Made by a program: the position numbers and the translations under genes. Shown piece by piece: positions 42,031 to 51,087 of a stretch of DNA of 64,000 nucleotides. The notes beneath the pieces were generated by a model. The model did no database searches. It was not told the DNA's origin and saw nothing but the letters and a program-made list of their open reading frames with translations. Source of the DNA: Hydrogenophaga sp. BPS33 (GTDB lineage Bacteria > Pseudomonadota > Gammaproteobacteria > Burkholderiales > Burkholderiaceae_C); the NCBI RefSeq assembly GCF_009859475.1, contig NZ_CP044549.1, positions 434,001 through 498,000 on the forward strand. Direction: 5' to 3'. Position 1 is the stretch's first letter; each line of letters begins with the position of its first letter.

Positions 42031-42914
42031 GGATGGACTTTGGTGAAAATCGCGGTCAATTGGCGGCCCATGCCGATCGATGCCATGGCACCATAAAACG
42101 CGTTGACTTTATCGATGGGCATTTTGGCGATGATGGAGTCGATCAAAATGCGCGCCTGATGGGCTGGCTGCCCTTTGGAGGGCGTATTGACATAGTTGGA
42201 TTCTGTGTTGCCCAGGAACCAATCGATCGGAAAGTCCGCGAGGATTTGCGAGCAGTGCCAACCAGTGGCTTGGGCGAGGTTCTTCATGCTGTCGGCATCG
42301 AAGTACGACAGGTGGTCGGGAATGGCAATCCAGAAACGACGATCGATCGTGCCTTGATCGAACAGGTGCTCCTGCCAAGCGGAAGCATCGTTCGGCACGG
42401 TTATCACAAGCGCACCGTTGGGGGCAAGCAGCCGCGTCAGTTGGGTGAGCAGTTGGATCGGGTCGATCACATGCTCGAGCACGTTGGTCAACCAGAGGAC
42501 GTCGTACTTTTGCGGACCTGACATCTTCTGCTCGATCAACTGCAGCACATCGCCTGTTTCCAGCCTGTCCAGCAGGTGCGGGTGCATGTTGGTCATGCCG
42601 GCGCGGCTGTAATCCAACCCGTTCACTGTCCAGCCCGCTTGGTGAAACCAGTTCATCGAGAACCCTTCTCCGCAGCCGATGTCGAGCAGGGTCCCAGGAT
42701 CCTGCGATTGGCGCTGTTGGGCCACAGCGTGGGCGATACGCGCTGTCTTGATATTGAACCACTCAATCTCGGCGGGAGGGTAGGACTCTCTGTAATTGCT
42801 CTGGCCGGTTTGGAAGTACAGCTTCTCGTAGTAGTCTTTCAGGGCTTCCGGGTCCGGAATGTCCTTCACCCGCCAGAAACCCAAAGGATGCCTTACCAGG
42901 CGCTCGTCCATCAT
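42027..42914 (-). CDS. class I SAM-dependent methyltransferase
   Basis: 295 residues. LLDIGCGEGFSMNWFHQAGWTVNGLDYS is the SAM motif, and YDVLWLTNVLEHVIDPIQLLTQLTRLLAPNGALVITVPND follows as in Methyltransf_23-type enzymes. It has a long N-terminal part (LGFWRVKDIPDPEALKDYYEKLYFQTG) typical of cluster-associated sugar or polysaccharide methyltransferases. It overlaps pseF by 4 bases. Target unknown. Confidence 0.77.
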   Translation of the reverse strand: MMDERLVRHPLGFWRVKDIPDPEALKDYYEKLYFQTGQSNYRESYPPAEIEWFNIKTARIAHAVAQQRQSQDPGTLLDIGCGEGFSMNWFHQAGWTVNGLDYSRAGMTNMHPHLLDRLETGDVLQLIEQKMSGPQKYDVLWLTNVLEHVIDPIQLLTQLTRLLAPNGALVITVPNDASAWQEHLFDQGTIDRRFWIAIPDHLSYFDADSMKNLAQATGWHCSQILADFPIDWFLGNTESNYVNTPSKGQPAHQARILIDSIIAKMPIDKVNAFYGAMASIGMGRQLTAIFTKVHP

Positions 42915-43600
42915 TTAAAGATCCTCTCGTGTTTCCATTCGGCGGTGAGCCAATCGTCTTCGGTGTCAATGTCCTGAACGCGCTCTGAGGGCAGGACGAG
43001 TGATCCTGTGTTCGGCCCCAACAACGTGCCGTGTTCGAACAACGCCTCTGGACGGAACCAGCACCATTGACCGGCGTCATGATAGGCGGGCGGCAGGTCC
43101 TGGCTGCGCGAGTCCCGGTGCTCGGGCCAGTTCATCTGGAGCTGACCCGTGTCGTCGCGCCTGAAGGAGCGCCAGATCGGGTAGTCGAACCGGGCGACTG
43201 GCAACACCACATCAAACCGACCGGATGTCAGTTGGGTCAAACCGTTTTGCAGATCTCGGTGCGTGGTGAAGGGTGCCGTCGGGTACAGGCAGCATACCGC
43301 GTCGTGGTGTTGGCCAAGTTCGCGCAAACGCGTCAGCGTTTCGATCAGCACTGCAGCTGTGGTGGCGTGATCGGTCGCGGTCTCGGGATGGCGCATGAAG
43401 GGAACCGAGGCACCCAGCGACTCGCCGACGCGGGCAATCTCGGCATCGTCGGTGGACAGGACCACATCGTCAAAGCAGTCCGAATCCCGCGCCGCTCGGA
43501 TGGACCATCCCAGTATCGGCACGCCCCGAAACTCCCGCAGGTTCTTGCGTGGGATGCGTTTGCTGCCACCTCTGGCCGGAATGATGCAAAGGGTTTTCAT
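42911..43600 (-). CDS. pseF: CMP-nonulosonate cytidylyltransferase (PseF)
   Basis: 229 residues. The CMP-sialic acid synthetase signature IIPARGGSKRIPRKN is followed by VPILGWSIRAARDS, VVLSTDDAEIARVGESLGA and CCLYPTAPFTTHRDL. The W-S-F-R region and DAGQWCWFRPEAL match PseF. It activates the nonulosonic acid as the CMP sugar for transfer. It is a single-domain form with no PseG fused. ATG 43600 is chosen; longer in-frame starts run into the intergenic gap. Confidence 0.87.
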   Translation of the reverse strand: MKTLCIIPARGGSKRIPRKNLREFRGVPILGWSIRAARDSDCFDDVVLSTDDAEIARVGESLGASVPFMRHPETATDHATTAAVLIETLTRLRELGQHHDAVCCLYPTAPFTTHRDLQNGLTQLTSGRFDVVLPVARFDYPIWRSFRRDDTGQLQMNWPEHRDSRSQDLPPAYHDAGQWCWFRPEALFEHGTLLGPNTGSLVLPSERVQDIDTEDDWLTAEWKHERIFK

Positions 43601-43625
43601 TGTGTGCCGCGCGCCTGGCCCCTCC

Positions 43626-44735
43626 TCAGCGAGGGTCAAAGTTTGCGATCTTTTCGATCACGGCCTGCACGTCCGCCATTTCGTGGCCAACCGAGATCGG
43701 CAGGCTCAGCTCCGTCGCGTGCAGCTCATCCGCGACCGGCCAGTCACCCGACAGAATGCCCTTCATCGCTTCCTGCCGGTGCGGTGGGATCGGGTAGTGG
43801 ATCTCGGTCTTCACCCCTTGATCCAGGAGATGCTGTCGCAGCGCATCGCGCTGGGGATGGCGCACACCGAAGATGTGGAACACGTCAAATTCATCGTCCC
43901 GCCGGACCGGCAGGTCCAGCCAAGCGGGTAGGCCCTTGAAATAGACATCGGCCAGTGCTCGCTTGTGCGCCGTCATCGCATCCAGATGTCGCAGCTTCAC
44001 CCGCAGCATCGCCGCCTGCAGCTCGTCCAATCGCGAGTTCACGCCCACGTAGCGATTGACGTATTTCTGCTTGGAGCCGTAGTTGCGCGTGTGGCGCAGC
44101 CGATCGGCAAGCGCATCGTCGTTGGTGACAACCGCGCCAGCATCGCCTAATGCGCCGAGGTTCTTGGTCGGGTAGAAGCTGAAGCAGCCCGCATCGCCGA
44201 AGGTGCCGGTCATTTGCGTGCCCAGACGTGCGCCGTGGGATTGTGCGCAGTCTTCCACCATACGCAGTCCGTGCTCACGCGCGAAGGCTCCGATGGCGTC
44301 CATGCGACAGGTCTTGCCGAACAGATGGGTGACACAGATGGCGCGGGTGCTGGAGGTCAGGGACGCCGCCAGCAATGCCGGGTCCATATTGAACGTGGCC
44401 CGCTCGGGCTCGACGAGAACAGGGCGGTGTCCCGCGCGCACGATCGCCAGGATGGTGGCGATATAGGTGTTGGAGGCCACCAGGATGTCGCTGCCCGGAG
44501 GCAGGTCGAGCGCCTCGATCGACAGGATCAGCGCGTCGAGCCCGTTGGCCACGCCAATGCAGTGCCGTGCACCGACATAGCGGGCAAACTCTTCCTCGAA
44601 GGCTGCGACCTCCTGGCCCAGCACATACCAACCGCCCTGGATGACTCGCGATGCCGCTTGTTCCAGCTCTTGCATGAAGGGCTGGTTGGATCGCGCCAGC
44701 TGCTCGTACTCGATTATGGCTTTGGTCTCAAGCAT
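43626..44735 (-). CDS. fdtB: dTDP-3-keto-6-deoxyhexose 3-aminotransferase (FdtB/QdtB)
   Basis: 369 residues of the DegT/DnrJ/EryC1/StrS PLP family. The internal Lys is in FSFYPTKNLGALGDAGA. The N-terminal NQPFMQELEQAASRVIQGGWYVLGQEVAAFEEEFARYVGARHCIGVANGLDAL and the EDCAQSHGA stretch match FdtB/QdtB. With the FdtA-like isomerase just upstream (8-base overlap) it makes dTDP-3-amino-3,6-dideoxyhexose from the RmlB product. The galacto and gluco forms cannot be told apart. Confidence 0.88.
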   Translation of the reverse strand: MLETKAIIEYEQLARSNQPFMQELEQAASRVIQGGWYVLGQEVAAFEEEFARYVGARHCIGVANGLDALILSIEALDLPPGSDILVASNTYIATILAIVRAGHRPVLVEPERATFNMDPALLAASLTSSTRAICVTHLFGKTCRMDAIGAFAREHGLRMVEDCAQSHGARLGTQMTGTFGDAGCFSFYPTKNLGALGDAGAVVTNDDALADRLRHTRNYGSKQKYVNRYVGVNSRLDELQAAMLRVKLRHLDAMTAHKRALADVYFKGLPAWLDLPVRRDDEFDVFHIFGVRHPQRDALRQHLLDQGVKTEIHYPIPPHRQEAMKGILSGDWPVADELHATELSLPISVGHEMADVQAVIEKIANFDPR

Positions 44736-45102
44736 AGGGTTCGTCGATGTACTCGCTGCGGTCGTACGAGTGCGACGACATGACCAGCAGCACGCTGCCG
44801 GGTCCGAATGTCATCGTGTGCCAGTCTTTGGGCTGCACCAGCAGGCAGTCGCCAGGGCTCTCCAGCCGGATGTTCTCTGTCTGCTGACCATCGTTCATGT
44901 AAATCGTGACGCTGCCGGCGACGGCCACCAAGGCTTGTTGCGTGTGGCGATGGCGGTGCCCACCACGCGTTTGTCCATCGGCACCGTAGATCCAGTAGCT
45001 GCGCACCACAGGGAAAGGCAGCGAACCCTCCATCACGGTCAGTGCGCCGCGTGGGTCGGTGAAGGTCGGGAGCTTGAGAAGCTGAAAGTGTGACATGGAC
45101 AT
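44728..45102 (-). CDS. fdtA: dTDP-4-keto-6-deoxyglucose 3,4-ketoisomerase (FdtA/QdtA, cupin)
   Basis: 124 residues forming a single cupin. The LLKLPTFTDPRGALTVMEGSLPFPVVRSYWIYG start and the His-rich GGHRHRHTQQALVAVAGSVTI with QPKDWHTMTF active-site region are diagnostic of the WxcM/FdtA family. It moves the keto group from C4 to C3 so that the aminotransferase can act. Its start lies 3 bases after the pseC stop. A second Met two codons in is an alternative start. FdtA and QdtA differ in product configuration, which I cannot decide here. Confidence 0.9.
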   Translation of the reverse strand: MSMSHFQLLKLPTFTDPRGALTVMEGSLPFPVVRSYWIYGADGQTRGGHRHRHTQQALVAVAGSVTIYMNDGQQTENIRLESPGDCLLVQPKDWHTMTFGPGSVLLVMSSHSYDRSEYIDEPYA

Positions 45103-45105
45103 TGC

Positions 45106-46284
45106 TCAAAAAATGGTCTGGTAGCCAGACGGTTTGAGCAGGCGCCGAACGACCTCGTCCTGTTGCGCAGGTGTAAAGCCAGGGAAGATGGGCAAGGTGA
45201 TCGCTTCGGCGTAGTAAGCCTCGGCGTTCGGAAAGTCCGCTGGATTGAATCCCATGCGTTCGTAGTAGGGCTGGCGGTACACCGGTATGTAATGCAGATT
45301 CACGCCGATGCCGTCGGCGCGCATGCGTTCAAACACTTCGCGATGCGTGGTCTTCACGGCATCGAGCTTGAGTCGGATGACGTAGAGATGCAGTCCGGAG
45401 TAGGTGTCCGGGTGCTGCCAAGGCGTTTTGACCACGCTCCCATCGAGCAGCTCGTCATAGCGTTTGGCGATCGCGTGTCTCTGCGTCACAAAACTGTCGA
45501 TCTGGGCCAGTTGGCTCAAGCCCAGCGCCGCGTGCAGATCGGTGAGGCGGTAGTTGAAACCCAATTCGATCTGCTGGTAGTACCAGGGACCATCGGGGGG
45601 ATGCGTCATTTCAGCGGGATAGCGCGTAATGCCATGGCTGCGCAAACGCGCCATGTGTTTGGCCAGCTCGATATCGTTGGTGACGCACATCCCGCCCTCG
45701 CCGGTGGTAATGATCTTGACCGGATGGAAACTGAACACCACGATGTCGCTGAAACGGCAGTCGCCGACTTTCTGACCTTGGTAACTGCCGCCGATCGCGT
45801 GCGAGGCGTCTTCGATGGTGCGAAAACCGTACTGTTTGGACAACTCGTGGATGGCCTGCATTTCGCAGGACTGACCCGACAGGTGTACGGGGATGACCAC
45901 CTTGGGCAGTCGGCCGTCGCGCTGAGCTTTTTCCAGCTTCTCCGTGAGGCTGGCGATGCTCATGTTGTGGGTCCGGGGGTCGATATCGACGAAGTCAACG
46001 TCTGCGCCACAGTAACGCGCGCAGTTGGCGCTGGCAACGAAGGTGATGGGCGTCGTCCACACCATATCGCCAGGTCCCACACCCAGTGCCATGCATGCAA
46101 TGTGCAAGGCGCTGGTCGCGCTGTTGACGGCGACGCCATGCTTTGCGCCGCAGTAGGCCGCAACGGCCTTCTCGAACTCCGGGACCACCGGACCTTGTGT
46201 CAGGAAGTCCGAGCGCAACACCGCCACAACGGCGGCGATGTCGTCGTCCGAGATGTTCTGTTTGCCGTAAGGGATGAAACTCAT
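45106..46284 (-). CDS. pseC: UDP-4-amino-4,6-dideoxy-N-acetyl-L-altrosamine transaminase (PseC)
   Basis: 392 residues of the DegT family. IPYGKQNISDDDIAAVVAVLRSDFLTQGPVVPEFEKAVAAYCGAKHGVAVNSATSALHIA is the hallmark start of PseC. The PLP Lys is in FSFHPVKIITTGEGGM. It transaminates the L-arabino 4-keto sugar at C4. The ATG at 46284 follows AAGGGCA; the long in-frame upstream extension has no coding character. Its substrate would come from a PseB-type enzyme, which is missing nearby except for WbjB. Confidence 0.92.
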   Translation of the reverse strand: MSFIPYGKQNISDDDIAAVVAVLRSDFLTQGPVVPEFEKAVAAYCGAKHGVAVNSATSALHIACMALGVGPGDMVWTTPITFVASANCARYCGADVDFVDIDPRTHNMSIASLTEKLEKAQRDGRLPKVVIPVHLSGQSCEMQAIHELSKQYGFRTIEDASHAIGGSYQGQKVGDCRFSDIVVFSFHPVKIITTGEGGMCVTNDIELAKHMARLRSHGITRYPAEMTHPPDGPWYYQQIELGFNYRLTDLHAALGLSQLAQIDSFVTQRHAIAKRYDELLDGSVVKTPWQHPDTYSGLHLYVIRLKLDAVKTTHREVFERMRADGIGVNLHYIPVYRQPYYERMGFNPADFPNAEAYYAEAITLPIFPGFTPAQQDEVVRRLLKPSGYQTIF

Positions 46285-46333
46285 CGTGTGCCCTTGGTGT
46301 GAAAACGGATGTCTAAAAAAGGGATGCGACGCT

Positions 46334-46888
46334 TCACGTTTCCTGGAGAGACATGGCGGCGTGAAAACTCTGTGCGTCTGCGTCCTTGCTCGAAACCTGG
46401 GGCTTGCTCCCATTGAGTGGCCACTGGATCGCCAACGTCTCGTCGTCCCAACGAATGCAGCGCTCGTGTGCGGGTGCGTAGTAGTCCGTCGTCTTGTACA
46501 GCACGTCGGCGGACTCGCTTACCACCAGAAATCCATGAGCCAGACCGGGCGGTACCCACATTTGCTGCTGGTTCTCTTCGCTTAGCATCACACCCACCCA
46601 CCGCCCGAACGTGGCCGAACCCTTGCGGATATCCACCGCCACATCGAACACCGCCCCGCGCACCACCCGCACCAGCTTGCCCTGTGGCTGCTCGATCTGG
46701 TAGTGCAGCCCGCGCAGCACGCCGCGCCCACTGCGGCTGTGGTTGTCCTGCACGAAATCCAGGTCCAGGCCGGTGGCGTCGCGAAAAGCCTGGCGGTTGA
46801 AGCTCTCGAAGAAGAACCCGCGCGCGTCGCCGAACACCTTGGGTTCGATCAACAACACGTCGGGAATGGCGGTGGGTGTGACCTTCAT
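46334..46888 (-). CDS. rmlC: dTDP-4-dehydrorhamnose 3,5-epimerase
   Basis: 184 residues, cupin fold. [34 protein letters not shown] (catalytic His in GLHYQ), [23 protein letters not shown] and [14 protein letters not shown] are all standard RmlC motifs. It is the third dTDP-L-rhamnose step. The start overlaps the rmlA stop by 4 bases. Confidence 0.95.
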   Translation of the reverse strand: MKVTPTAIPDVLLIEPKVFGDARGFFFESFNRQAFRDATGLDLDFVQDNHSRSGRGVLRGLHYQIEQPQGKLVRVVRGAVFDVAVDIRKGSATFGRWVGVMLSEENQQQMWVPPGLAHGFLVVSESADVLYKTTDYYAPAHERCIRWDDETLAIQWPLNGSKPQVSSKDADAQSFHAAMSLQET

Positions 46889-47778
46889 GCGTCAGGCCTC
46901 GGGTCTTTCAGGAGTCGCAGCAAGTACTGTCCGTAGCCGTTCTTGCTCAGTGGTTGCGCCAAGGCCTCCAGCGCGGCGTCGCCGATCCAGCCGTGCCGCC
47001 ACGCGATCTCTTCGGGGCAGGCGATCTTCAAGCCCTGCCGGTGCTCCAGCGTCGCGATGAACTGGCCCGCCTCCAGCAGGCTGTCGTGCGTCCCGGTGTC
47101 CAGCCATGCGTAGCCGCGCTGCAGGATCTGCACGTTCAACTGCCCGCGGTCCAGGTAGGCCTGGTTGACGGCCGTGATCTCCAGTTCACCGCGCGCGCTT
47201 GGCTTCACGGCGCGCGCGATCTCCACCACCTGCTGGTCGTAGAAATACAGCCCGGTCACCGCGTAATTGCTCTTGGGTTGCGTGGGCTTCTCTTCAATGC
47301 TGCGCGCCTTGCCCTGCGCGTCGAAGGCCACCACGCCATAGCGCTGCGGGTCGTTCACGTGGTACGCGAACACGGTCGCGCCCCCGGACTGTGCATCGGC
47401 ATCGCTCAGCAGGCTCGCGAAGTCGTGGCCGTAGTAGATGTTGTCGCCCAGCACCAGCGCGCTGGGGCTGTCGCCCAGAAAATCCGCGCCGATGATGAAG
47501 GCCTGCGCCAGCCCATCGGGGCTGGGCTGCACCGCGTACTGCAATTGCATGCCCCAGGCACTGCCGTCGCCCAGCAGCTGCTGGAAGCGCGGTGTGTCCT
47601 GTGGCGTGCTGATCACCAGCACCTCGCGAATGCCCGCGAGCATCAGCGTGGTGAGCGGGTAGTAGATCATCGGCTTGTCGTACACCGGCAGCAGCTGCTT
47701 GCTGATGGCCAGCGTGGCCGGGTGCAGGCGCGTGCCCGAACCGCCAGCGAGGATGATGCCTTTGCGTTGCTGTGACAT
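46885..47778 (-). CDS. rmlA: glucose-1-phosphate thymidylyltransferase
   Basis: 297 residues. [44 protein letters not shown] is the RmlA signature; [33 protein letters not shown] and [16 protein letters not shown] follow. It supplies dTDP-glucose for the rhamnose branch and for fdtA/fdtB. Confidence 0.96.
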   Translation of the reverse strand: MSQQRKGIILAGGSGTRLHPATLAISKQLLPVYDKPMIYYPLTTLMLAGIREVLVISTPQDTPRFQQLLGDGSAWGMQLQYAVQPSPDGLAQAFIIGADFLGDSPSALVLGDNIYYGHDFASLLSDADAQSGGATVFAYHVNDPQRYGVVAFDAQGKARSIEEKPTQPKSNYAVTGLYFYDQQVVEIARAVKPSARGELEITAVNQAYLDRGQLNVQILQRGYAWLDTGTHDSLLEAGQFIATLEHRQGLKIACPEEIAWRHGWIGDAALEALAQPLSKNGYGQYLLRLLKDPRPDA

Positions 47779-47796
47779 GCGTGTCGGCCCCGTGCG

Positions 47797-48696
47797 TCAG
47801 AGAATTTCGGCGAGCATACGCCGCACGCCTGCCTGCCAGGGCGGCAGGACCAGGCCGAAGGTGTCGCGCAGGCGCGCCGTGTCCAGCCGCGAATTCAGCG
47901 GGCGCTGCGCGGGCGTCGGAAAGGCCGAGGTGGGAATGGGTGCCACTTCCTGCACTTTCAAGGCCAGCTCCGGCCTGAGCGCGCGGGCGGTGTCGAACAC
48001 GAAGCGCGCATAGCCGTTCCAACTGGTTTCACCTGCGGCGGCCAGGTGGAAGGTGCCGGTGCACGCTCGTTCGCGCAGCGCGTGGCGGATGGCGTGGGCG
48101 GTGACGTCGGCGATCAGGTCGGCGCCGGTGGGCGCGCCCCACTGGTCGTCGATCACGGTGAGGCGTTCGCGCTCCTGTCCCAGCCGCAGCATGGTGCGCG
48201 GGAAGTTGGCGCCGCGCGCGGCATAGACCCAGCTGGTGCGAAAGATCAGGTGCCGCGCCCCGCTGTCGCGCACCCGCGCCTCGCCATCGCGTTTGCTACG
48301 GCCATAAACGCTCAAGGGTGCCGTGGCCGCGTCCTCGCGCCAGGGCGCGGTGCCGCTGCCGTCGAACACGTAGTCGGTCGAGTAGTGCACCAGCAGCGCG
48401 CCCACGGTTTGGGCCGCATCGGCCAAAACGCCGGGGGCCTCAGCGTTGAGCGCGTGTGCCTGCTCGGGTTCGCTCTCGGCGCGGTCCACGGCGGTGTGCG
48501 CCGCGGCATTCACGATCACGTCGGGCTGCAGCCGCAACACGGTGTCGCGCAGGCGCTGCGGTTGGTCGAGGTCGCCGCAGCCGCCATCGGCCTCGGTGCT
48601 GTGCCGATCCAGCGCAACCAGCTCGCCCAGGGGCGCGAGGCTGCGCTGCAGCTCCCAGCCGACCTGACCGTTCTTGCCGAGCAACAGGATCTTCAT
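47797..48696 (-). CDS. rmlD: dTDP-4-dehydrorhamnose reductase
   Basis: 299 residues. [19 protein letters not shown], the [12 protein letters not shown] region, [49 protein letters not shown] and the YGRSKRDGE (YxxxK) site are typical. It reduces the final keto group to dTDP-L-rhamnose. The start overlaps the rmlB stop in an ATGA junction. Confidence 0.95.
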   Translation of the reverse strand: MKILLLGKNGQVGWELQRSLAPLGELVALDRHSTEADGGCGDLDQPQRLRDTVLRLQPDVIVNAAAHTAVDRAESEPEQAHALNAEAPGVLADAAQTVGALLVHYSTDYVFDGSGTAPWREDAATAPLSVYGRSKRDGEARVRDSGARHLIFRTSWVYAARGANFPRTMLRLGQERERLTVIDDQWGAPTGADLIADVTAHAIRHALRERACTGTFHLAAAGETSWNGYARFVFDTARALRPELALKVQEVAPIPTSAFPTPAQRPLNSRLDTARLRDTFGLVLPPWQAGVRRMLAEIL

Positions 48697-49763
48697 GCGG
48701 TTGCCGTCGCCCCGTACTGCGTTTGCACCCACTGCCGGTACGCACCGCTTTGCACGTGCGCGACCCAGTCGGGGTGGTCCAGGTACCACTGCACCGTCTT
48801 GCGGATGCCGGTCTCGAAGGTCTCCGCCGGCTTCCAGCCCAGCTCGGCTTCGAGTTTGCGGGCGTCGATCGCGTAGCGGCGGTCGTGGCCCGGGCGGTCC
48901 TTCACGTGGGTGATCTGTGTGGCGTAGGACTGGCCGTCGGCGCGCGGACGCAGTTCGTCGAGCAGGGCGCAGACGGTGTGCACGATCTCGATGTTGGGTT
49001 TCTCGTTCCAGCCGCCCACGTTGTAGGTTTCGCCCAAGGCACCGCCCTCGAGCACGCGGCGGATCGCGCTGCAATGGTCTTTCACGTACAGCCAGTCGCG
49101 CACCTGCATGCCGTCGCCATACACCGGCAAGGCCTTGCCCGCGAGCGCGTTGACGATCATCAGCGGAATCAGCTTCTCGGGGAAATGGAACGGGCCGTAG
49201 TTGTTCGAGCAGTTGGTGGTGAGCACCGGCAGGCCGTGCGTGTGGTGCCAGGCGCGCACCAGGTGGTCGCTGGCCGCCTTGCTGGCGGAATAGGGGCTGT
49301 TGGGCTCGTAGGCGTGCGCTTCGGTGAAAGCGGGCGCATCGGGTGCCAGGCTGCCGTAGACCTCGTCGGTGCTCACGTGCAGGAAGCGGAACGCGGTTTT
49401 TTCGGTCTCGGGCAAGGCGCTCCAGTGGGTCCGCACCGCTTCGAGCAGGCGGAAGGTGCCGACCACGTTGGTCTGGATGAAGTCGTCCGCGCCCTGGATC
49501 GAGCGGTCCACGTGGCTCTCGGCCGCAAAGTGGAGCACCGCGCGCGGCCGGTGTTCGGCCAGCAGGTGGCTCACGAGCGCGCTGTCGCCGATGTCGCCCT
49601 GAACGAATACATGGCGCGCGTCGCCCTGCAGGCTGGCCAGGGTTTCCAGGTTGCCGGCGTAGGTGAGCTTGTCCAGGTTGACGACGGGCTCGTCGTGAAG
49701 CGCGAGCCAGTCGAGCACGAAGTTGGCGCCGATGAAACCGGCGCCACCAGTGATCAGAATCAT
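48693..49763 (-). CDS. rmlB: dTDP-glucose 4,6-dehydratase
   Basis: 356 residues. [42 protein letters not shown] (catalytic Thr-Asp-Glu), [17 protein letters not shown] (YxxxK) and [17 protein letters not shown] are clear RmlB motifs. It is the first gene of the leftward polysaccharide operon. Its product is the branch point between L-rhamnose (rmlC, rmlD) and 3-aminosugar (fdtA, fdtB) synthesis. Confidence 0.96.
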   Translation of the reverse strand: MILITGGAGFIGANFVLDWLALHDEPVVNLDKLTYAGNLETLASLQGDARHVFVQGDIGDSALVSHLLAEHRPRAVLHFAAESHVDRSIQGADDFIQTNVVGTFRLLEAVRTHWSALPETEKTAFRFLHVSTDEVYGSLAPDAPAFTEAHAYEPNSPYSASKAASDHLVRAWHHTHGLPVLTTNCSNNYGPFHFPEKLIPLMIVNALAGKALPVYGDGMQVRDWLYVKDHCSAIRRVLEGGALGETYNVGGWNEKPNIEIVHTVCALLDELRPRADGQSYATQITHVKDRPGHDRRYAIDARKLEAELGWKPAETFETGIRKTVQWYLDHPDWVAHVQSGAYRQWVQTQYGATATA

Positions 49764-49816
49764 GGGGTTCCCTCGGGGTTGGTCTTCAAACGCCGTCCCG
49801 GCGTCTGGCCACCCGC

Positions 49817-49853
49817 ATTATCTGCGGTCTGCCCGGGGCGCCGGACAGACCGC
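49817..49853 (-). promoter_or_regulatory. hairpin and possible -10 element ahead of rmlB
   Basis: GCGGTCTG (49824-49831) pairs with CAGACCGC (49846-49853) across 14 bases. Directly after it on the minus strand lies GATAAT (49817-49822), a good -10-like hexamer about 55 bases before the rmlB start. No convincing -35 was found. The hairpin may separate the zinc-finger gene from the polysaccharide operon, but it has no T-run. Confidence 0.35.
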
Positions 49854-49861
49854 CGTGAGCA

Positions 49862-50068
49862 TTAGTGACCGTGTGAAACGGTCTCGCCGGCTTTGAGCTG
49901 GTACACCGTGCCGCAGTACGGGCACTTGGCCGAGCCGGTAGCGGCCACGTCCAGGTACACCTTGGGATGGCTGTTCCACAGCTTCATATCGGCCAGGGGG
50001 CTGGGACAGAACACGCCGCCTTGGTCGTTGAGGTCGGACGCCTTGAGTTCAACGGTCGCTTTGCTCAT
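49862..50068 (-). CDS. small zinc-finger (zf-CHCC) protein
   Basis: 68 residues. The CHCC metal site is visible as Cys in VFCPSP, His in WNSHPKVYL and the pair in KCPYCGTVYQL. This is the zf-CHCC family related to the NDUFS6-like subunit and common in proteobacteria as an unassigned zinc protein. The ATG at 50068 is preceded by GAGGG. It lies 10 bases after ilvE, probably co-transcribed. Confidence 0.82.
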   Translation of the reverse strand: MSKATVELKASDLNDQGGVFCPSPLADMKLWNSHPKVYLDVAATGSAKCPYCGTVYQLKAGETVSHGH

Positions 50069-50078
50069 GGCCTTGCCC

Positions 50079-51029
50079 TCAGACCTTGGACAGCCAGGTC
50101 GCGTACTTCGGATTGCGGCCATTCACGATGTCGAAGAACGCGCTCTGGATCTTCTCGGTGATCGGGCCGCGGCTGCCCACGTAGCCCTCCTTGCCGAGCT
50201 CGATGCGGTCGAGCTCGCGGATCGGCGTGACTTCGGCGGCGGTACCGGTGAAGAAGGCCTCGTCGGCGATGTAGACCTCGTCGCGTGTGATGCGCTTCTG
50301 CACGATCTCCAGGCCCAGGTCCTTGGCGATGTGGAACACGGTGTTGCGCGTGATGCCGTTGAGCGCACCAGCGGAGAGGTCGGGCGTGTAGATCACGCCG
50401 TTCTTCACGACGAAGACGTTCTCGCCCGCGCCTTCGCTCACGAAGCCGCTGGCGTCCAGCAGCAGGGCTTCGTCGTAGCCGTCGTCCAGGGCCTCCATGT
50501 TGGCCAGGATGCTGTTGCTGTAGTTGCTCACCGCCTTGGCCTGCGTCATGGTGATGTTGACGTGGTGGCGGGTGTAGCTGCTGGTCTTGACGCGGATGCC
50601 GCGCTTCATGCCTTCTTCACCCAGGTAGGCGCCCCAGGCCCAGGCGGCGACCATGACGTGGATGCGGTTGCCCTTGGGGCTCACGCCCAGCTTCTCGTCG
50701 CCGATCCACACCAGCGGGCGGATGTAGCCGCTCTCCAGCTTGTTCTCGCGCACCACGGCCTTCTGGGCCTCGTTCACCTCGGCCTGGCTGAAGGGCATCT
50801 TCATGCGCAGGATCTTGGCGCTGTTGAACAGGCGCTCGGTGTGCTCCTCAAGGCGGAACACCGCCGTGCCGTCGACCGTGTTGTAGGCGCGCACGCCCTC
50901 GAAGGCGCCGCAGCCGTAGTGTAGGGTGTGGGACAGCACGTGGATCTTGGCGTCGCGCCAGTCCACCATCTGGCCGTCCATCCAGATCTTGCCGTCGCGG
51001 TCGGACATCGAGGGAACGATGGAGCTCAT
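50079..51029 (-). CDS. ilvE: branched-chain amino acid aminotransferase
   Basis: 316 residues, fold type IV PLP enzyme. The PLP Lys165 is in MTQAKAVSNYSNS. HTLHYGCGAFEGVRAY, GYIRPLVWIG, LLLDASGFVSEGAGENVFVV and FFTGTAAEVTPIRELD are the usual IlvE motifs. It interconverts Leu, Ile and Val with their keto acids. The start follows AAGGACCCCC. Confidence 0.94.
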   Translation of the reverse strand: MSSIVPSMSDRDGKIWMDGQMVDWRDAKIHVLSHTLHYGCGAFEGVRAYNTVDGTAVFRLEEHTERLFNSAKILRMKMPFSQAEVNEAQKAVVRENKLESGYIRPLVWIGDEKLGVSPKGNRIHVMVAAWAWGAYLGEEGMKRGIRVKTSSYTRHHVNITMTQAKAVSNYSNSILANMEALDDGYDEALLLDASGFVSEGAGENVFVVKNGVIYTPDLSAGALNGITRNTVFHIAKDLGLEIVQKRITRDEVYIADEAFFTGTAAEVTPIRELDRIELGKEGYVGSRGPITEKIQSAFFDIVNGRNPKYATWLSKV

Positions 51030-51087
51030 GGGGGTCCTTGGGGTTGTTCGTCGGAAAGGGGCGGTCCGGGCCGCCGAACCCGCGATT

